From: Gerris lacustris
Lineage: Eukaryota > Arthropoda > Insecta > Hemiptera > Gerridae
Direction: 5' to 3'
Length of the DNA: 64,000 nucleotides
Assembly (NCBI GenBank): GCA_951217055.1
Contig: OX578282.1
Span: forward strand, 41,406,329-41,470,328
The first letter of the stretch is position 1. Every line of letters begins with the position of its first letter. The translations under genes and the position numbers were made by a program. The notes below the pieces were generated by a model that saw only the letters and a program-made list of their open reading frames with translations, searched no databases and had not been told where the DNA came from. This document shows positions 20,905 through 33,356 of the stretch, one piece after another.

Positions 20905-21136
20905 CTGGCTAGTTGGCAGGATAATTAGGACAAACGACGGAAGATGATTGAAAAAAATTATTGAATGGACTCCCATATACCTAAAGCGAAGAAGAGGGAG
21001 GCCAAGAGTAAGATGGGACAGTGAGATGAGGACGTGTTGTGAAAAATCGACGTGGAGGCGAGTGGCGCTCTACAGAAGTGAATGGAGAAGAATGGAAGTC
21101 GTGTACAAGGAAGCCTGGCTACATAGAGAAAATTAG
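20905..21136 (+). pseudogene. LINE ORF2 C-terminal fragment
   Basis: The frame from about 20948 reads a KKIIEW segment, then RRGRPRVRWDSEMR, WRRVALYRSEWRRMEVVYKE and an AW dipeptide. A KRxxGRPxxRWxDDIR block followed by a W-x-x-x-A-x-x-R-x-x-W-R series is the usual C-terminus of insect RTE/Jockey/CR1-type endonuclease-reverse transcriptases. The RT and endonuclease domains are absent, and stop codons lie just upstream in frame. It is a 5'-truncated dead copy. Confidence 0.75.
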
Positions 21137-21244
21137 TGGTAAATAAAGTTACTATTCACCACCAGAGTAAATTTCTATTAGGTTAAATTAGTATTTATAA
21201 TTTTTATTTTTTATTTGTATTTTTACCGTTGTTATATTGGTTAT

Positions 21245-22380
21245 AGTATACAGGGTGTATCAATTTCAGACGGACATAGAAAAAGGGTTATATCTACAGG
21301 TCATTTGGAGCAAAAAAGTTCATATGAGCTATAGTCCAATTCTCAACGATGTAGGAGATATAAGCGAAAATAGACTGTGTTAAAAACATTCGACCTTTAC
21401 CTTAAAAAACTCAAATAACGCAAAACATATTAATCTTGGAACAATGAATGAACAATCGTTGGAAAAAGCGGGAAATTTCCTATAAAATTTTGTATGTTTT
21501 AGTTGACTTGTTGCTTTTTAGTGTGACCCAGAGCTGTTTGAAAACAAAAAAAATAGATTTTTTTAAAAAAATCTGAAAAACGTTGAGCCGAATGGGAGAA
21601 AAGCGAACAAAGTTACGAAAAGTTATTAATAAGCTTTAAATGATACCAAATACTTCAAAATATTCCAACTCTAAGTGGGCGAACATACCATCGTTGTAGA
21701 AAAAAACATGTCGTGCTTGCAGCTGGTGTTGGGTAGAGAGCTTATTATTAGTGATTTTCAGAAAACTCTTTATTACTCATAAACTAAAATGGTTAAAAGG
21801 ACGCGGTTTTTGCCAATCAAAAGGACATCAAATCCCTTTTATACTCTAAAGGACATCAAATCCCTTTTATCCCATTTTCGTCCTACTCAATTAAGAAAAT
21901 TGAAGACCTATGATTTTTCTAGTTGCTAGGACTGTTCAAGGATCTGTAGAAATTATAGTTACATTAACCACGTCATTCACTAACTTTACACTAATTGAAC
22001 GTGCGTTGTGAGTTCTTCATTTCAGAAACGGGATTTTAAAAGTTTGTGTTTGTCTAAAGATAACTGGCTTGACAATTGACTAATTTGAAATGAAATTCAC
22101 CACACAGGTGCATATTTTTTTGAGTGTTTAGTTTTTGGAAATTTCACACTTTATATTTTGAAGATGTAGGCCCAATATAAAACTAACGTTTTAGATATAC
22201 CTATTGAGTTACATATAATTTTAAAGCTCTTGATGAGTAGTAGTCTCCCCTCTAATGACCGACAATAAATCAAATTAAGGGTTATTAAGACGTATGTCAT
22301 GTATGAATATTCGCTGTATATATACCCTCAAATTTTTTATATATCTTAATGTATAGAATAATCCTTCAGGTATAGAATAA
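21245..22380. other. Repeat-like interval
   Basis: It starts TACAGGGTGTATCAATTTC, a terminus style common in arthropod transposons, but no partner end was found. A direct duplication of AAAGGACATCAAATCCCTTT occurs at 21821 and 21850. At 22080-22200, TGAAATTCACCACACAGGTG and TTTCACACTTTATATTTTG match the element at 61479-62070. No gene. Confidence 0.4.
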
Positions 22381-22964
22381 AGGAAGTGTTTATTGTTATC
22401 GTGTTCGGCAAAATTTTGGCCTTACCGGCCATTTTTCAAGCCTAAACAGTAGAATTTATTTTATTGAAATCGTGTCTCACTCCAAAAATTAATTACATTC
22501 ACACCTGGAGGACAAAAATATGGATAAGAAAAAGTACCTTAGTAATTTTACACTTGAGATAGTGTTGTCATAATATTATAAAAACGGATGGAACCTACGA
22601 CCCACGGTTCCGTCGTCTACTTCAAATCAAAACGTAGCATCTAAATTAGATCCTAATAACATAACAGTGGTAAAATAAACAATAAGCACTCATAACAAGA
22701 AAAAACTAGTGACATTAGCTAACGTTAAATTAATACAAATTATCTCAGATATAATAAAGTAATAAAAAAAATCGATTGATAAATCTAGCGTCTCTTATCA
22801 CTATGTTATCACATCGGCATGTATGTTCTTGTTAGTGATAAATTAAATTTATAAATAATTTTTAATTTTAAAAGCGAATAAAAGGATCTGAATACAGCCT
22901 AAAAATAAAATATCTGAATCCGGACAGATAATAAATGGTAACAAAAACACAAATAAAAATAACA

Positions 22965-23836
22965 AAACGTGATCATATCGGCCCAAACTGTTCTCCTGGG
23001 ACGACTGTGGGAATAAGTTTTAATATTTAAAGTTTTATCCAGTTGGATTGCTATGTTAAGTGCTTCCATAATTTTTCTTCTATCATTATTTGTTTTCTCC
23101 CCATGATTTTAGTCCTCAAATTATACTTTGTGTTTTGTGGCCAAAATATGACTGGGAAGGGCTGTGTTGGAGTTGCCCTTGTTTTGATCATAATATTTAT
23201 GTTGTTCATTTCTGTTCTTTATTAATTGGTTGCTTTCACCTACGTAAGTTTTAATGCATTATCCGCACGGTATTTCATAAATGGTACCGATGGTATTGTC
23301 AAACGGAATTTTGTCTTAAGTTGTGATACATTTTTCTGTTTTGTTTAAAGGATTATATCCGAATTTAATTTCGGGGCAATCAAATTTATGCTATATGGTT
23401 CGAACTTGGTCTGACAGTCCTTTGGTATACGGCATGCTAACATATTTAGTGGGTCTAGTATTGACACTATCTATCACAGAGCTATCAACAGAGTTGTTAT
23501 TGTTACTGTTGCAGAGGTTAAGGTTGGCATATTTGAGCAAACTTTTTTTAATAAATTTGAGGGGGTTGAAATTATTATCAACTTGTCAAAAATGCATTTC
23601 TTTTTTACTATTGTGAGGTGACTACAATCCGTGAGCGAAATGGCTTTTTTAATAAGATTATTGACAGCATTGTTTTTTTAAAAAAGAGGGATGTTGAGAT
23701 CTAAAATGTAGGAATCTGTTACTTTTACTGTCTTTCTCTTTTACTGTCATACCATTGAGTTAAAATAAAGCCATTATTGTTTTTGATTATTGTGATGTCT
23801 AAATAATTCAAAGAATTGTTATTTTCTTTTCGGAAC
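22965..23836 (-). pseudogene. Penelope-like linker and GIY-YIG endonuclease block
   Basis: Readable pieces, in order, are LDITIIKNNNGFILTQWYD, YVSMPYTKGLSDQVR, KFGYNPLNKTEKCITT, IGTIYEIPC, TYVGESNQLIKNRNEQHK, TALPSHILATKHKV and IMEALNIAIQLDKTLNIKTY. The IYEIPC/TYVGES pair is the GIY-YIG-like core of Penelope endonucleases, preceded by the usual KGLS linker segment. A stop codon replaces the residue after IPCG, and other stops and shifts interrupt the frame. Non-functional. Confidence 0.8.
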
Positions 23837-24640
23837 GAAGTTTCTTATGGCAAGTTACAGTGTCTGGAGCCCGAGAGTGAATCCGAAAAAAACAACCGTT
23901 ACAAATTTACCGATGACGATAACTTAAGTAATAGATGCCCGATTTAGTTGAAATTCGGTACACATGATCATTTTACCAATGTCTAGGACAGTTCGTTGGA
24001 CAACGTTATCCGCCCAAGCGTTCGTGCGCAACGCTCGCGTAAACGTGAACTTCAAATGTAAAATTGGAATTTTAGGACAGGAAAAATTCTAACTATTCAA
24101 CAAGACAAACAACTTTTTTAAATATTTTTTTTTTAGTAAAACTAACACCGATACCGCTATGAAGTGTTAAAGATCTAACAATTTATTAAAGCGGGCCTAA
24201 ACGTTTTTACAGATACCTTACCTTCTAACTTCAGACATGTAAAATTTCAACCTGATACAAGCAGACGTTTTTGTGTAGTAGGGTGATGTATTTTATAATA
24301 TTTGAAATGGAGTAATACGCCAGTGGAGTCTGAGTGAACAGTCCTGTTCCGTCACTACAACCATCTGCTTCATCTATAAACTCATCATGATTAACTTTTT
24401 TCTCAATATAAAATACATTATTATTTATTGCAAGACGCTCACTTCAATGGTAAAAAATTATTTTCTTTTAATTTTGCCTTAACACCACTAAGTACAAATA
24501 GTTAGATACTCTTAATTTTGTCTCTATTCTAACATCCCCATGTATAAGTTGTTAGTATCGTATACTTAGTGTGATTTTATAATTTATATTTATTGAAAAG
24601 CGTAAGCAACTTCGTTTCTTCTGGGTGTCCCGTGACACCG
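23831..24640. repeat. Dispersed repeat family C inserted in the Penelope-like element
   Basis: The repeat splits the frame between FTLEKN (near 24650) and ENNNSLNYLDITII (near 23836), which are contiguous in related elements. Its left end, GGAACGAAGTTTCTTATGGC, and the minus-strand reading of its right end, GAAACGAAGTTGCTTACGC (near 24600-24620), form an imperfect terminal inverted repeat. The interior carries the CCGATTTAGTTGAAATTCGG module and the GTTCGTTGGACAACGTTATC block shared with 44050, 45590 and 57180. The copies at 43690, 45434 and 56900 belong to the same family. The insertion is younger than the element it breaks. Confidence 0.65.
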
Positions 24641-25265
24641 CACGTATTTTTTTCTAACGTGAACTTTAACCTGGGATGAAAATTATTAAAATGGTAAAGG
24701 AGGGGTACTATTTCCATATTTTGTATAATCAGGAACAAATTGCCTATATATTTGTCAAGAAGTTTTATAGTGAATTTATTTGTGGTAGAGTTAAGGATGC
24801 GGTTTAGGACGACACCACCGATATTAACGGACTGGTTTCCCTATCGGTATTCCATTGTTTTTGTGTGCGTAACCTTGCGTCGTATTTGAAGTTGCCGTTG
24901 TTCAGAATAAGTTTAAGGCATTCAAAATATTGATTTTTATCCTTGATGGGGGTATGTGGTAGAATATGATCCCAATTGTTCCTAAAAATGTGGAAGAATA
25001 ATTCGAAGAGGACATTAGTGAAAAGAGATGTGACGTCGATTGAAATCATCATTTCATTTGGCTTGATAGTGATGTCTTTAAGCTTTTGTTTTAATATGGA
25101 TGAGTTCGCAACATCGTAATTGTTATTTTCAGTTTAAGTGATCTAGTGGTGGTTTCAAATTTTTCTAGCGGTGCATTGATTTGATTAATAATGGGTGTGA
25201 GTGGGAGGTTAGTTTTATGCATCATATGCCATGTTGTATATCATATTAAAGGCAATGATTATTAA
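24640..25265 (-). pseudogene. Penelope-like reverse transcriptase block
   Basis: The segments NLPLTPIINQINAP, MMISIDVTSLFTNV, LKLILNNGNFKYDAR and LLDKYIGNLFLIIQ appear in order and match the spacing of Penelope-type RT motifs. The Y-V/A-D-D box position reads KYIGN, so both catalytic aspartates are missing. The longest continuous piece is 82 codons (25052-24804), with a frameshift after the NITIT-like stretch upstream and another near the LSPI region. Confidence 0.8.
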
Positions 25266-25439
25266 TGTCCCGTAAATCCTAAATATGTGAGTTCGGAATG
25301 TAACGCGTCACTAGAGTATCAAAACGTCAACAAATATCATATACATCTTTTTTCGCTCATCTCTTATTGTCCTGTGTTGTTAATTCTATGACTATCATGA
25401 AATAACAAGTCTTAAACCCGCATTATACGTGATATACTA

Positions 25440-25725
25440 CAGGCCTGGCAGTTAATGCTTGGTCCACACGGGGCTCAATGTTGTGCTGTCTGAAAGACGT
25501 TCGTCTGAGGGTGTGTATATTCTGGCCGCCTACGCAGTAGCAACTGACAGGCCGACCGGAATATGCACACGATCCTGCTGGCCTGTCAGTTTGAACCTGC
25601 TGTTAAGGCCGGTTGCCTCCGACTGACCCGCCAACCTGTATAAATACACCCAGATGATCGGCCTTTATATAGACTGCTCTATCTTAACTGACGTATCTCA
25701 CGGAGCTTGTGTTGTGTGTAACCGC
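25440..25725. repeat. GC-richer block with nested inverted repeats
   Basis: Pairs GTGTGTATATTCTGG/CCGGAATATGCACAC (25511-25570) and ACTGACAGGCC/GGCCTGTCAGT (25543-25590) interleave. TATAAATA at about 25636 and TTATATAG near 25663 resemble TATA boxes, but no frame follows in either direction. It could be the tip of another element just upstream of the Penelope-like element. No gene is assigned. Confidence 0.4.
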
Positions 25726-28535
25726 CTTTAACATTTTTTTTTTCATATTTATCATCCATCATCATCTTTTGTTTATAGGATATTAGATGAGGATTTAATA
25801 TTATAAATTAGATAATAGTTCTCAGTGTTTATCCACATCTCAATATTTGCTTTTTCGTTATATTATGAAAGAACTAAGTTTGCGACTTTTGTACTTTCCT
25901 TGTTTTTCTTAATCCAGGTTTAAAAAAACACACACACTAACTAATTATTTAAATTATATATGATATATTGACATTAATTTGACATTTATTTATTTTTTTT
26001 ATAATATTTTATTTCATTATCACATAATTATTATTTCTTGTAATTGTAATTATTGTTTTAAACGCTACAATAAAATGTTTGTGAAGCTCTAAATCTTTTT
26101 ATCTTTTGTTTAAAATTTGTAATTAAAAGGGACATTTAAAATGTTACATTAGAATTAATTATGTGTCATAAATATATTGTCTTTTAATAGTGAATTTTTC
26201 TTATTGTTTATTATTTATTGTTTTGTTTTAGCTTTTTTTTCTCAAAAAATAAATTTAGTAATATCTTTGTTTTTTCAAATAGTAAATATATACATAAAAC
26301 TAATTTAATAATATTAAGAACTAAATATATTACAGACAAAAATATAATAAATGTACAGAATATGTTAGTTATTTTGTTTTAATTATTATATACGTTTAAA
26401 TTATTTTATGAATTAACAAAGTTTTTTTTTTAAATCTAATTTTATTCAAATGAACGTTTATTTTTTAAACATAATTATATTTATTTTTATTACCAACACA
26501 AATAAATTTATTTCAATTCTTTACTGTTTAATTTTCATTAAAAGCACAAATTAATGTTTTCATAATTACATTTTTTTATTTTTTATTTTTTAACACATAT
26601 GTTTTATAATCATCTTTCTTTTTTACTCATCCAGAAATATTTGAATCAATATTATTCTTAGTTTTACATTAAGATTCTGTTTATTTATTACAATTAAGAT
26701 GACTAAGTAAAAATTATAATTAATTAATAAATTTACTATATATCTTTGATGTTTTGCTGACATCTAATTCATACACAATTGTCATTAGTAATTTACTTAC
26801 ATATTATTGATATTTTCTTTTTGTGTAGTAGAGCATTTTTTAGGGTTTATTTATTATTAAGACAACACCCCTTAAAAAAATGGCCAACCATACAAATAAA
26901 GGGTTCAAACTACAAAAATGAAAATTTACAATTTAAGGGTTCAAACAACGGAAAAGAAAATTAATGATGAATATTTTAACTTCTGCACTCTCATTAATAA
27001 TTATTATAATTTCATTTTCTTCTGCAGAAAAGTGGGGTGATGATCCCAGGAGTACATCTGATTTGCATAATAAGGTTAAATATTATAATAAAAAAAAGAA
27101 TACATTAGGAAATAATGTAATCATTTCAATTTATTTTTAGTGTTTATTTATTTAGAGGTATATTAAAAAAATATGTATTTTATTTATTTTTATATATATT
27201 TTAATTTTTTTATCTTTAATAGTGGTTGAATATATAGTTAGTTAAATGTATAATTATTTATTTTTTTGAATGCATTCATTTTTTGGATTTTTTTCTTTTC
27301 TTACTAATGAAATAATACCTCTATTGTTAATACTTTTTTTGTATGTCAGTTAATTATAATAAAAAAATGAAATAAAGGAGCTTACTGATATAAAATAACT
27401 TTTACATATATCAACTTTTTTCACATATAAATTAAATATAAATTTTTACATGTAAATGTATAAATTAAAATTAACAATTTTTTTTTCAGTATTATCTTTA
27501 CAACGTTTTTTTAACAAAAAATAAAATAAGCGTCAATGTTGATCACTTCTTTTTATATTCAGTCCTGTTAAATATATTTATATATATATATTTTTAATTT
27601 ATTATCGTTTTTATATATTATTATTTGCATATTCAAAAATAAATTAAATAGTAAAATTACAATAAATAAAAGTTATTTTGTGTTAAAATAAAAATTAATT
27701 CACCTCATAATATAAAAAATAAATTTCAAAATACCACCTAATTTAATCATAAAATTATAATAATTGAATTGAATAAAAACTTTTTATAATTTTACAATAA
27801 TTATAATAATAAACCTCATGTGTTTGTGTGTGTATTTATGTGAGTATTTGTAATGATTAGAAAACTTTTTTTTAAGAAAATACAACAAAAATGAATAAAA
27901 ATAATAATTAATAACAAAAAATTTTTGTCTAAAAATCAAATAATTTTAATTATAAATAAATTAAATTAAGATACCGTGAATTCATAATTTTGTTATTTTT
28001 ATTAGATACATCATAATTGTTCAAAAAATACTCGATTTATTATAAGGAACAAATAAGAATATACATGTATGTATTTATATATATTTTTAGTAAGTACACT
28101 CAAATGATTAAATATTGATTATTTCAATACATTAATATCCTAATTATTAATAAAAATATGTAATATATTGTTTTTTTATTTTTTATTATCAGTGTTTTCT
28201 ATTTGAAAAAAGATAATATGTATTGTCTCAAATTACTATTTAATTTTTTTAATATTATTTAAAAGCATGAGATTATTGATTGTTTTTATATGACTTTATG
28301 AAAAGAGCACAATAATCCGTAAAATGAAATAGAAGTGTAGACTTATATGTATTTGATTATTATCTGCTTTTCATTTTTATTATTATTTTATTATCAGAAT
28401 ATAATTTTATATCCCAAAATTAATTGATATTTCCAATTAATTATAGGGTTAGTTTTTTTTTAGAAGTCGTAGAGATATGGTGGTATGATATGAATATTTA
28501 TCTATAATTAACATTTTCCAACCAACATTTATTAC

Positions 28536-28678
<143 letters not shown>

Positions 28679-29149
28679 TGTATGTATATATTTATTTAGA
28701 ATAAAATATTTGTCTAGAGAAAAACAAATGGAGTAAATGAGTTATTTTATTGTTATATTATAATTAAATAAGTTTCTATGTAGAACATATTATTAAAAAT
28801 ATGTTAATTTAAATTATATATGTATATCTAAACAAAATTAAGTATTTATTGTTAATTTTTGTACTTTTTTAATAAATACATTTTGTTAGGAAAATATACT
28901 CATGCACATTAACAATAGATTTATAATATATAAGAAGTGAGATATTATTTTAAATGTTATTATTAATTTTATATATTTTATTTTTTTTAAGAATAATCAT
29001 TTTAAATAAAATGTTATTTCTTTCAAGAGATGTTTGTGATAATGTTATGATAAGTCTAGTAATATGTCATCTTTTTTTAAAGATATGTTTTCATTTTTTG
29101 TAAATTTATATTTATACAGCAAAATATATACTTATTATATGTTAAGTAC

Positions 29150-29270
<121 letters not shown>

Positions 29271-31561
29271 CAACATATTAGTGTATTATGTTGCAATACA
29301 TGATATAAAACATATTTACAAACAAAACAAAAATAGTATAACAAATATTATATAATTAAATAAAAATTACAACATAGAAAAGATATTTTGTAATCATTAA
29401 AAGCAACAAGTAATATTATAAATTTCATAGAGGTAGAAGACACAAATAAAATACAGAGATAGATTACATATTAGCATAATTATATTAATATATTTATTTG
29501 ATAGATTTCGCGTTTAAATTTATTTAATTTATTTAAATATCATAAAAAATCTTACTTAAATTTTAACAGGAATAACATAAATTGTCTTTCCAAATTAATA
29601 AAATTCACCAAATTAATCTAAATTGCCTCTGTAAATTAATTTACATGGAGAGACAATTTTTGATATTTCTTTAAGATGACCCCTATAGACTCTCCTATAT
29701 CTAAGATACATTTTAACAAGTTTTTTTTAATGTTATATTAGATATTCTATTTTTTTCCTCTTATTTTAAGATAATTGCTTTTTTAAGCCATCTTATACGA
29801 TTCTTTGAATTTGTTTTGTAACTTTTTTTTATTTAAAAGTTAATATACAACTTTAATATTGTAATTTATATATTTTAAAAATTTTTATACGTCATACAGT
29901 TGAGGTTTATTATTTTTTTAATTATGTACGATTTTATTGTACATACTCTAGATTGATTTTAATTTATTTTAGAACAAATGTAAGATGTTAAGCCTGATTA
30001 TCCATTCTTTAATTGTTTTTTTTTTTTTTTTTTTAGAAAATCTTTTTTATTATTATTATCATTATTATTGATTATCTTAGGTCTTTATTTATAGTTATTG
30101 AATAATATACTATTGAAATATAAGTATGTATTATGATCAACTTAACTTAACCAGTCCAAATACAACAGTGGAAGGGCATAAAATTATTATTTTTTTAAAC
30201 AATACTCAAATACGTTATCAAACAGTACCCTTCGACTACTCTACCTCTGTTCCCCTTTACTACAACCTTAGTCCAAAACTATCAGATTATTTGTTCATGT
30301 TAATATCTTTATTATCCTATATTAACTGGTGTGTTTTAGAAACATTAAAAATACAATTTTTATCTGCCAACAATAAAGTTTACCATATTATTACATAAAT
30401 ATCAATCTTTTTTTTTTTTGTTATAATATCCGTTTGCTGTTTATTTCTTGTAGTGATTACATATTTTTATTAATTTTAATTAAATTAGATACTTTATCAG
30501 TGTTAAATATTGTAAATATTATTTAGGTTTATTTTGCCCATTATTATTAAATTTATTCATATGCTTTTTTTAGTATGAATTATTATTGTCATGTTTTGTA
30601 TTATCTTTTCTTGTGATCTATTATTATATTTAATTGTTTCTCATCCTTAATCTAATATTTTAATTCTTTTAGGTACAGCTCACATATTTCATCTGTTTTC
30701 GAATCCTATAGTAGAGTACATTTTTATTTTTCTGTATTTTTTTTAATAATAATATTAATGATTTATCTTTTTCTTATTGTTATTTTTTTTTTTAAATACA
30801 TTTTATTATTATTAATTTTTATAAACGTATTATTGTTATTGTCTTCTTTTTATTATTCATGTTTAAAGTATATAATTTTATTTATTATATCAATTTCCTT
30901 TTATTATTTCACTTTATCTTTTTCTACATATGACCTGGGTGTACAAACTTGCCACTTACGTGGAAATGCTAAGGGAATCCTTTTATCACTAAGAAAAGTT
31001 TTGTATTACCCTCTTTTAGAAAATTCTCTCTTTTCTCGATTTACATCTTAGCATAGTTCTCCTTTACCTTTCGTGCTACTCTCAATATATCTATCATTTC
31101 TTTCTTTAACAGCATTTAGCTTCCGTATCCATAATATTCAAATATGGTAAACCGCCATATACCACAGTGATCTTTTGACGTATTAACTATACATTCAAAA
31201 ATTTGTTAGTTTTATATTTAATCAATTTATTCCAATCTATCGCAATTGTTAATTTCATTTCTTTGCTCTAGTCGCTTTTGCTGATCACCTGTAACAAATA
31301 TATAATTATTTCTACCTCTACTTCCTTTTTAACTTTTAACCAACTTCGATCTTGGTGCATTTACGATCCTTGATTTATTTTCCCTTATTTGACTTTATTT
31401 TGATTTGATATTTTCCTGAATATTTGTGTTGATATTTTCTGGATTTTACTGTTATATTCTGAGGATTGTGCTTAAAATAATTTCTTTACTGTTCAGAGTT
31501 AATTCATTATAAATTATAATCTCTGTACAAGCATGTCATTTTAGTTATTTATTCCTTTTTC

Positions 31562-31564
<3 letters not shown>

Positions 31565-31642
<78 letters not shown>
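31565..31642. repeat. (TA)n microsatellite
   Basis: About 75 bp of TA dinucleotides. Confidence 0.97.
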
Positions 31643-31648
<6 letters not shown>

Positions 31649-32687
31649 TCTCTCAGTGTGTTTACCTGCCTTTACAATCATTATTTATTATTGAATATTT
31701 AGCGTAATACAAGAAATTTATTATTCAAAGCAGTATACTTTTATTAACTATTATACTATTCCAAGTATACTTATTATGAATAACTCCTCATTATTAAAAA
31801 TAGTAATCTTAAAATAATACTTTATTAAGTAAAGTATAATACTTTGGATTATTTCTTTTCAATGAAACTTTTAAAAAACATTCTTAACACAAACTTATCT
31901 GTTGTGATATTTTAAAAAATGTATCATAATGTAATTAATTAATTTATTGTCGTTTTATTTGTGATATAAATTTATTTATTTGATTTAACAATTGTTTATT
32001 ATAAATATATTATACTAAATGTTTTATTTATTTAAAAGAGGAAACCTTAAAAAATCCCACTTTATGAAGTTTATTGTCTATTTATAGATTTTAATTGTTT
32101 TCTTTATTTTCTTTATTTCCATTATTTTGTTTATTATTGTCATTTTAAATTATTAATTTAATATTTTCGATTAAAATTTTCATTTCAATTTTTTAACAAA
32201 TAATTTTGTCATTGATGCACATAATATTTATTTTTGAGTGAATAAACATGATTTTATATTGGTATACATTATAAGTTATATACATTCAAATGTAGTTCAT
32301 TGTTAGGAAGAATGTTTAATAGTACATATTTGTTTTATATAGAGTTTAAACATAGAGCTCTTTCCTACGAAATATTATGTGTTTATCTATTTGATTGTTT
32401 GGTTTTCTGTACAATGCATGATTTTACGAATTCAGATACGTTTTTTAATATTATGTAACTACTACTTAAATACCATTTGTTTCACATCTACGTGTATTTT
32501 AAAATAGTTTATTATTTAAAAAAAAAAAAAAAAACACTATTTTTAACCCTACTATGGTGTAGGTTTCAGTTCTATTCTTAAATTTAAAGTTTCAAACCTT
32601 ATTGTCATAAGAATACTTTTACACAGTTTACGCCATCACATTCGAATAATCACTTACAGTTTGTTGTTTGATCGAGGTAGGGATTTT

Positions 32688-33356
32688 GGCCACAAACATA
32701 GAGAAGGGAAAATGCTAAAAACCACCAAAAACTGGGTCCAGTTTCCAGCTGATAATGAACTGGTGTAAACTAATGAGTCCTTAATGCATTAAAATTTACG
32801 TAAAAAAAAAACAAAAAAAAAACATTTTGCTTAAAACCTTTAGGTTTTATTATATCAACTAAACCAGCTGTTTATAGCCAGTGTTGCCTTATTTTGCCTG
32901 ATTCAGCAAACCTGACCAAGCGTTGTTATTATTTTTCATCATAACACTTACTCATCACATTAGATTCTTTTTTTTTTAGATTGTCTATCTTTACTCTTTT
33001 ATATTTTTATATTTTAACATTTTTATATTTGATATATAGTGTTTAAATCATGTAGTTAGTTAAAAAATAATCATTTGTTGTCATTGTTATTATTATAATT
33101 TGGATTATTTAATCTTTGTTTAGATTTGTTCTTTATGTTCGTAAGTTGGGAACACTGGAGTGCGGTAAAGTAGTAAGTGCAGGAATCTGCTGTTATGCGT
33201 ACTATTTTGAGTGCGATAACAACCACTTTATCGGTTAACTGTAGTTAAAAGAATGAATCATTCTTTTAAGGACCGTTCATTTTTTACTGCAAACTGGACT
33301 TGCAATGCACAGGCTTTGTGCGGTTTTAGCATTTTTTTATCTCTATAATTGTGGCC
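32688..33356. mobile_element. Terminal-inverted-repeat element (family D, long form)
   Basis: The left end GGCCACAAACATAGAGAAGG with AAAATGCTAAAAACC and the minus-strand reading of the right end, GGCCACAATTATAGAGAT with AAATGCTAAAACCGCAC, are inverted copies over about 40 bp. A shorter relative occurs at 53739-53928. No transposase is encoded in 669 bp, so it is non-autonomous. Superfamily is undetermined because no clear target duplication is visible. Confidence 0.65.

Larger units (their letters stand above)
22390..25265 (-). mobile_element. Penelope-like element, decayed and interrupted
   Basis: Going downward on the minus strand, the order is: an N-terminal RT block (about 25265-24640), an inserted repeat, the end of the RT and the linker (about 23836-23300), the GIY-YIG endonuclease block (about 23300-22965), and a 3' untranslated region with the hairpin GGCCGGTAAGGCC (22418-22430). 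This RT-then-GIY-YIG order is diagnostic of Penelope-like elements. Frameshifts and stops occur throughout and the catalytic Asp-Asp box is lost, so it cannot be active. Confidence 0.8.

Noticed and set aside
30126..31051. Frames of 90-97 codons in the AT desert
   Set aside because: Composition is Phe/Ile/Leu/Tyr-rich as expected from random A/T; no conserved motif and no splice context.
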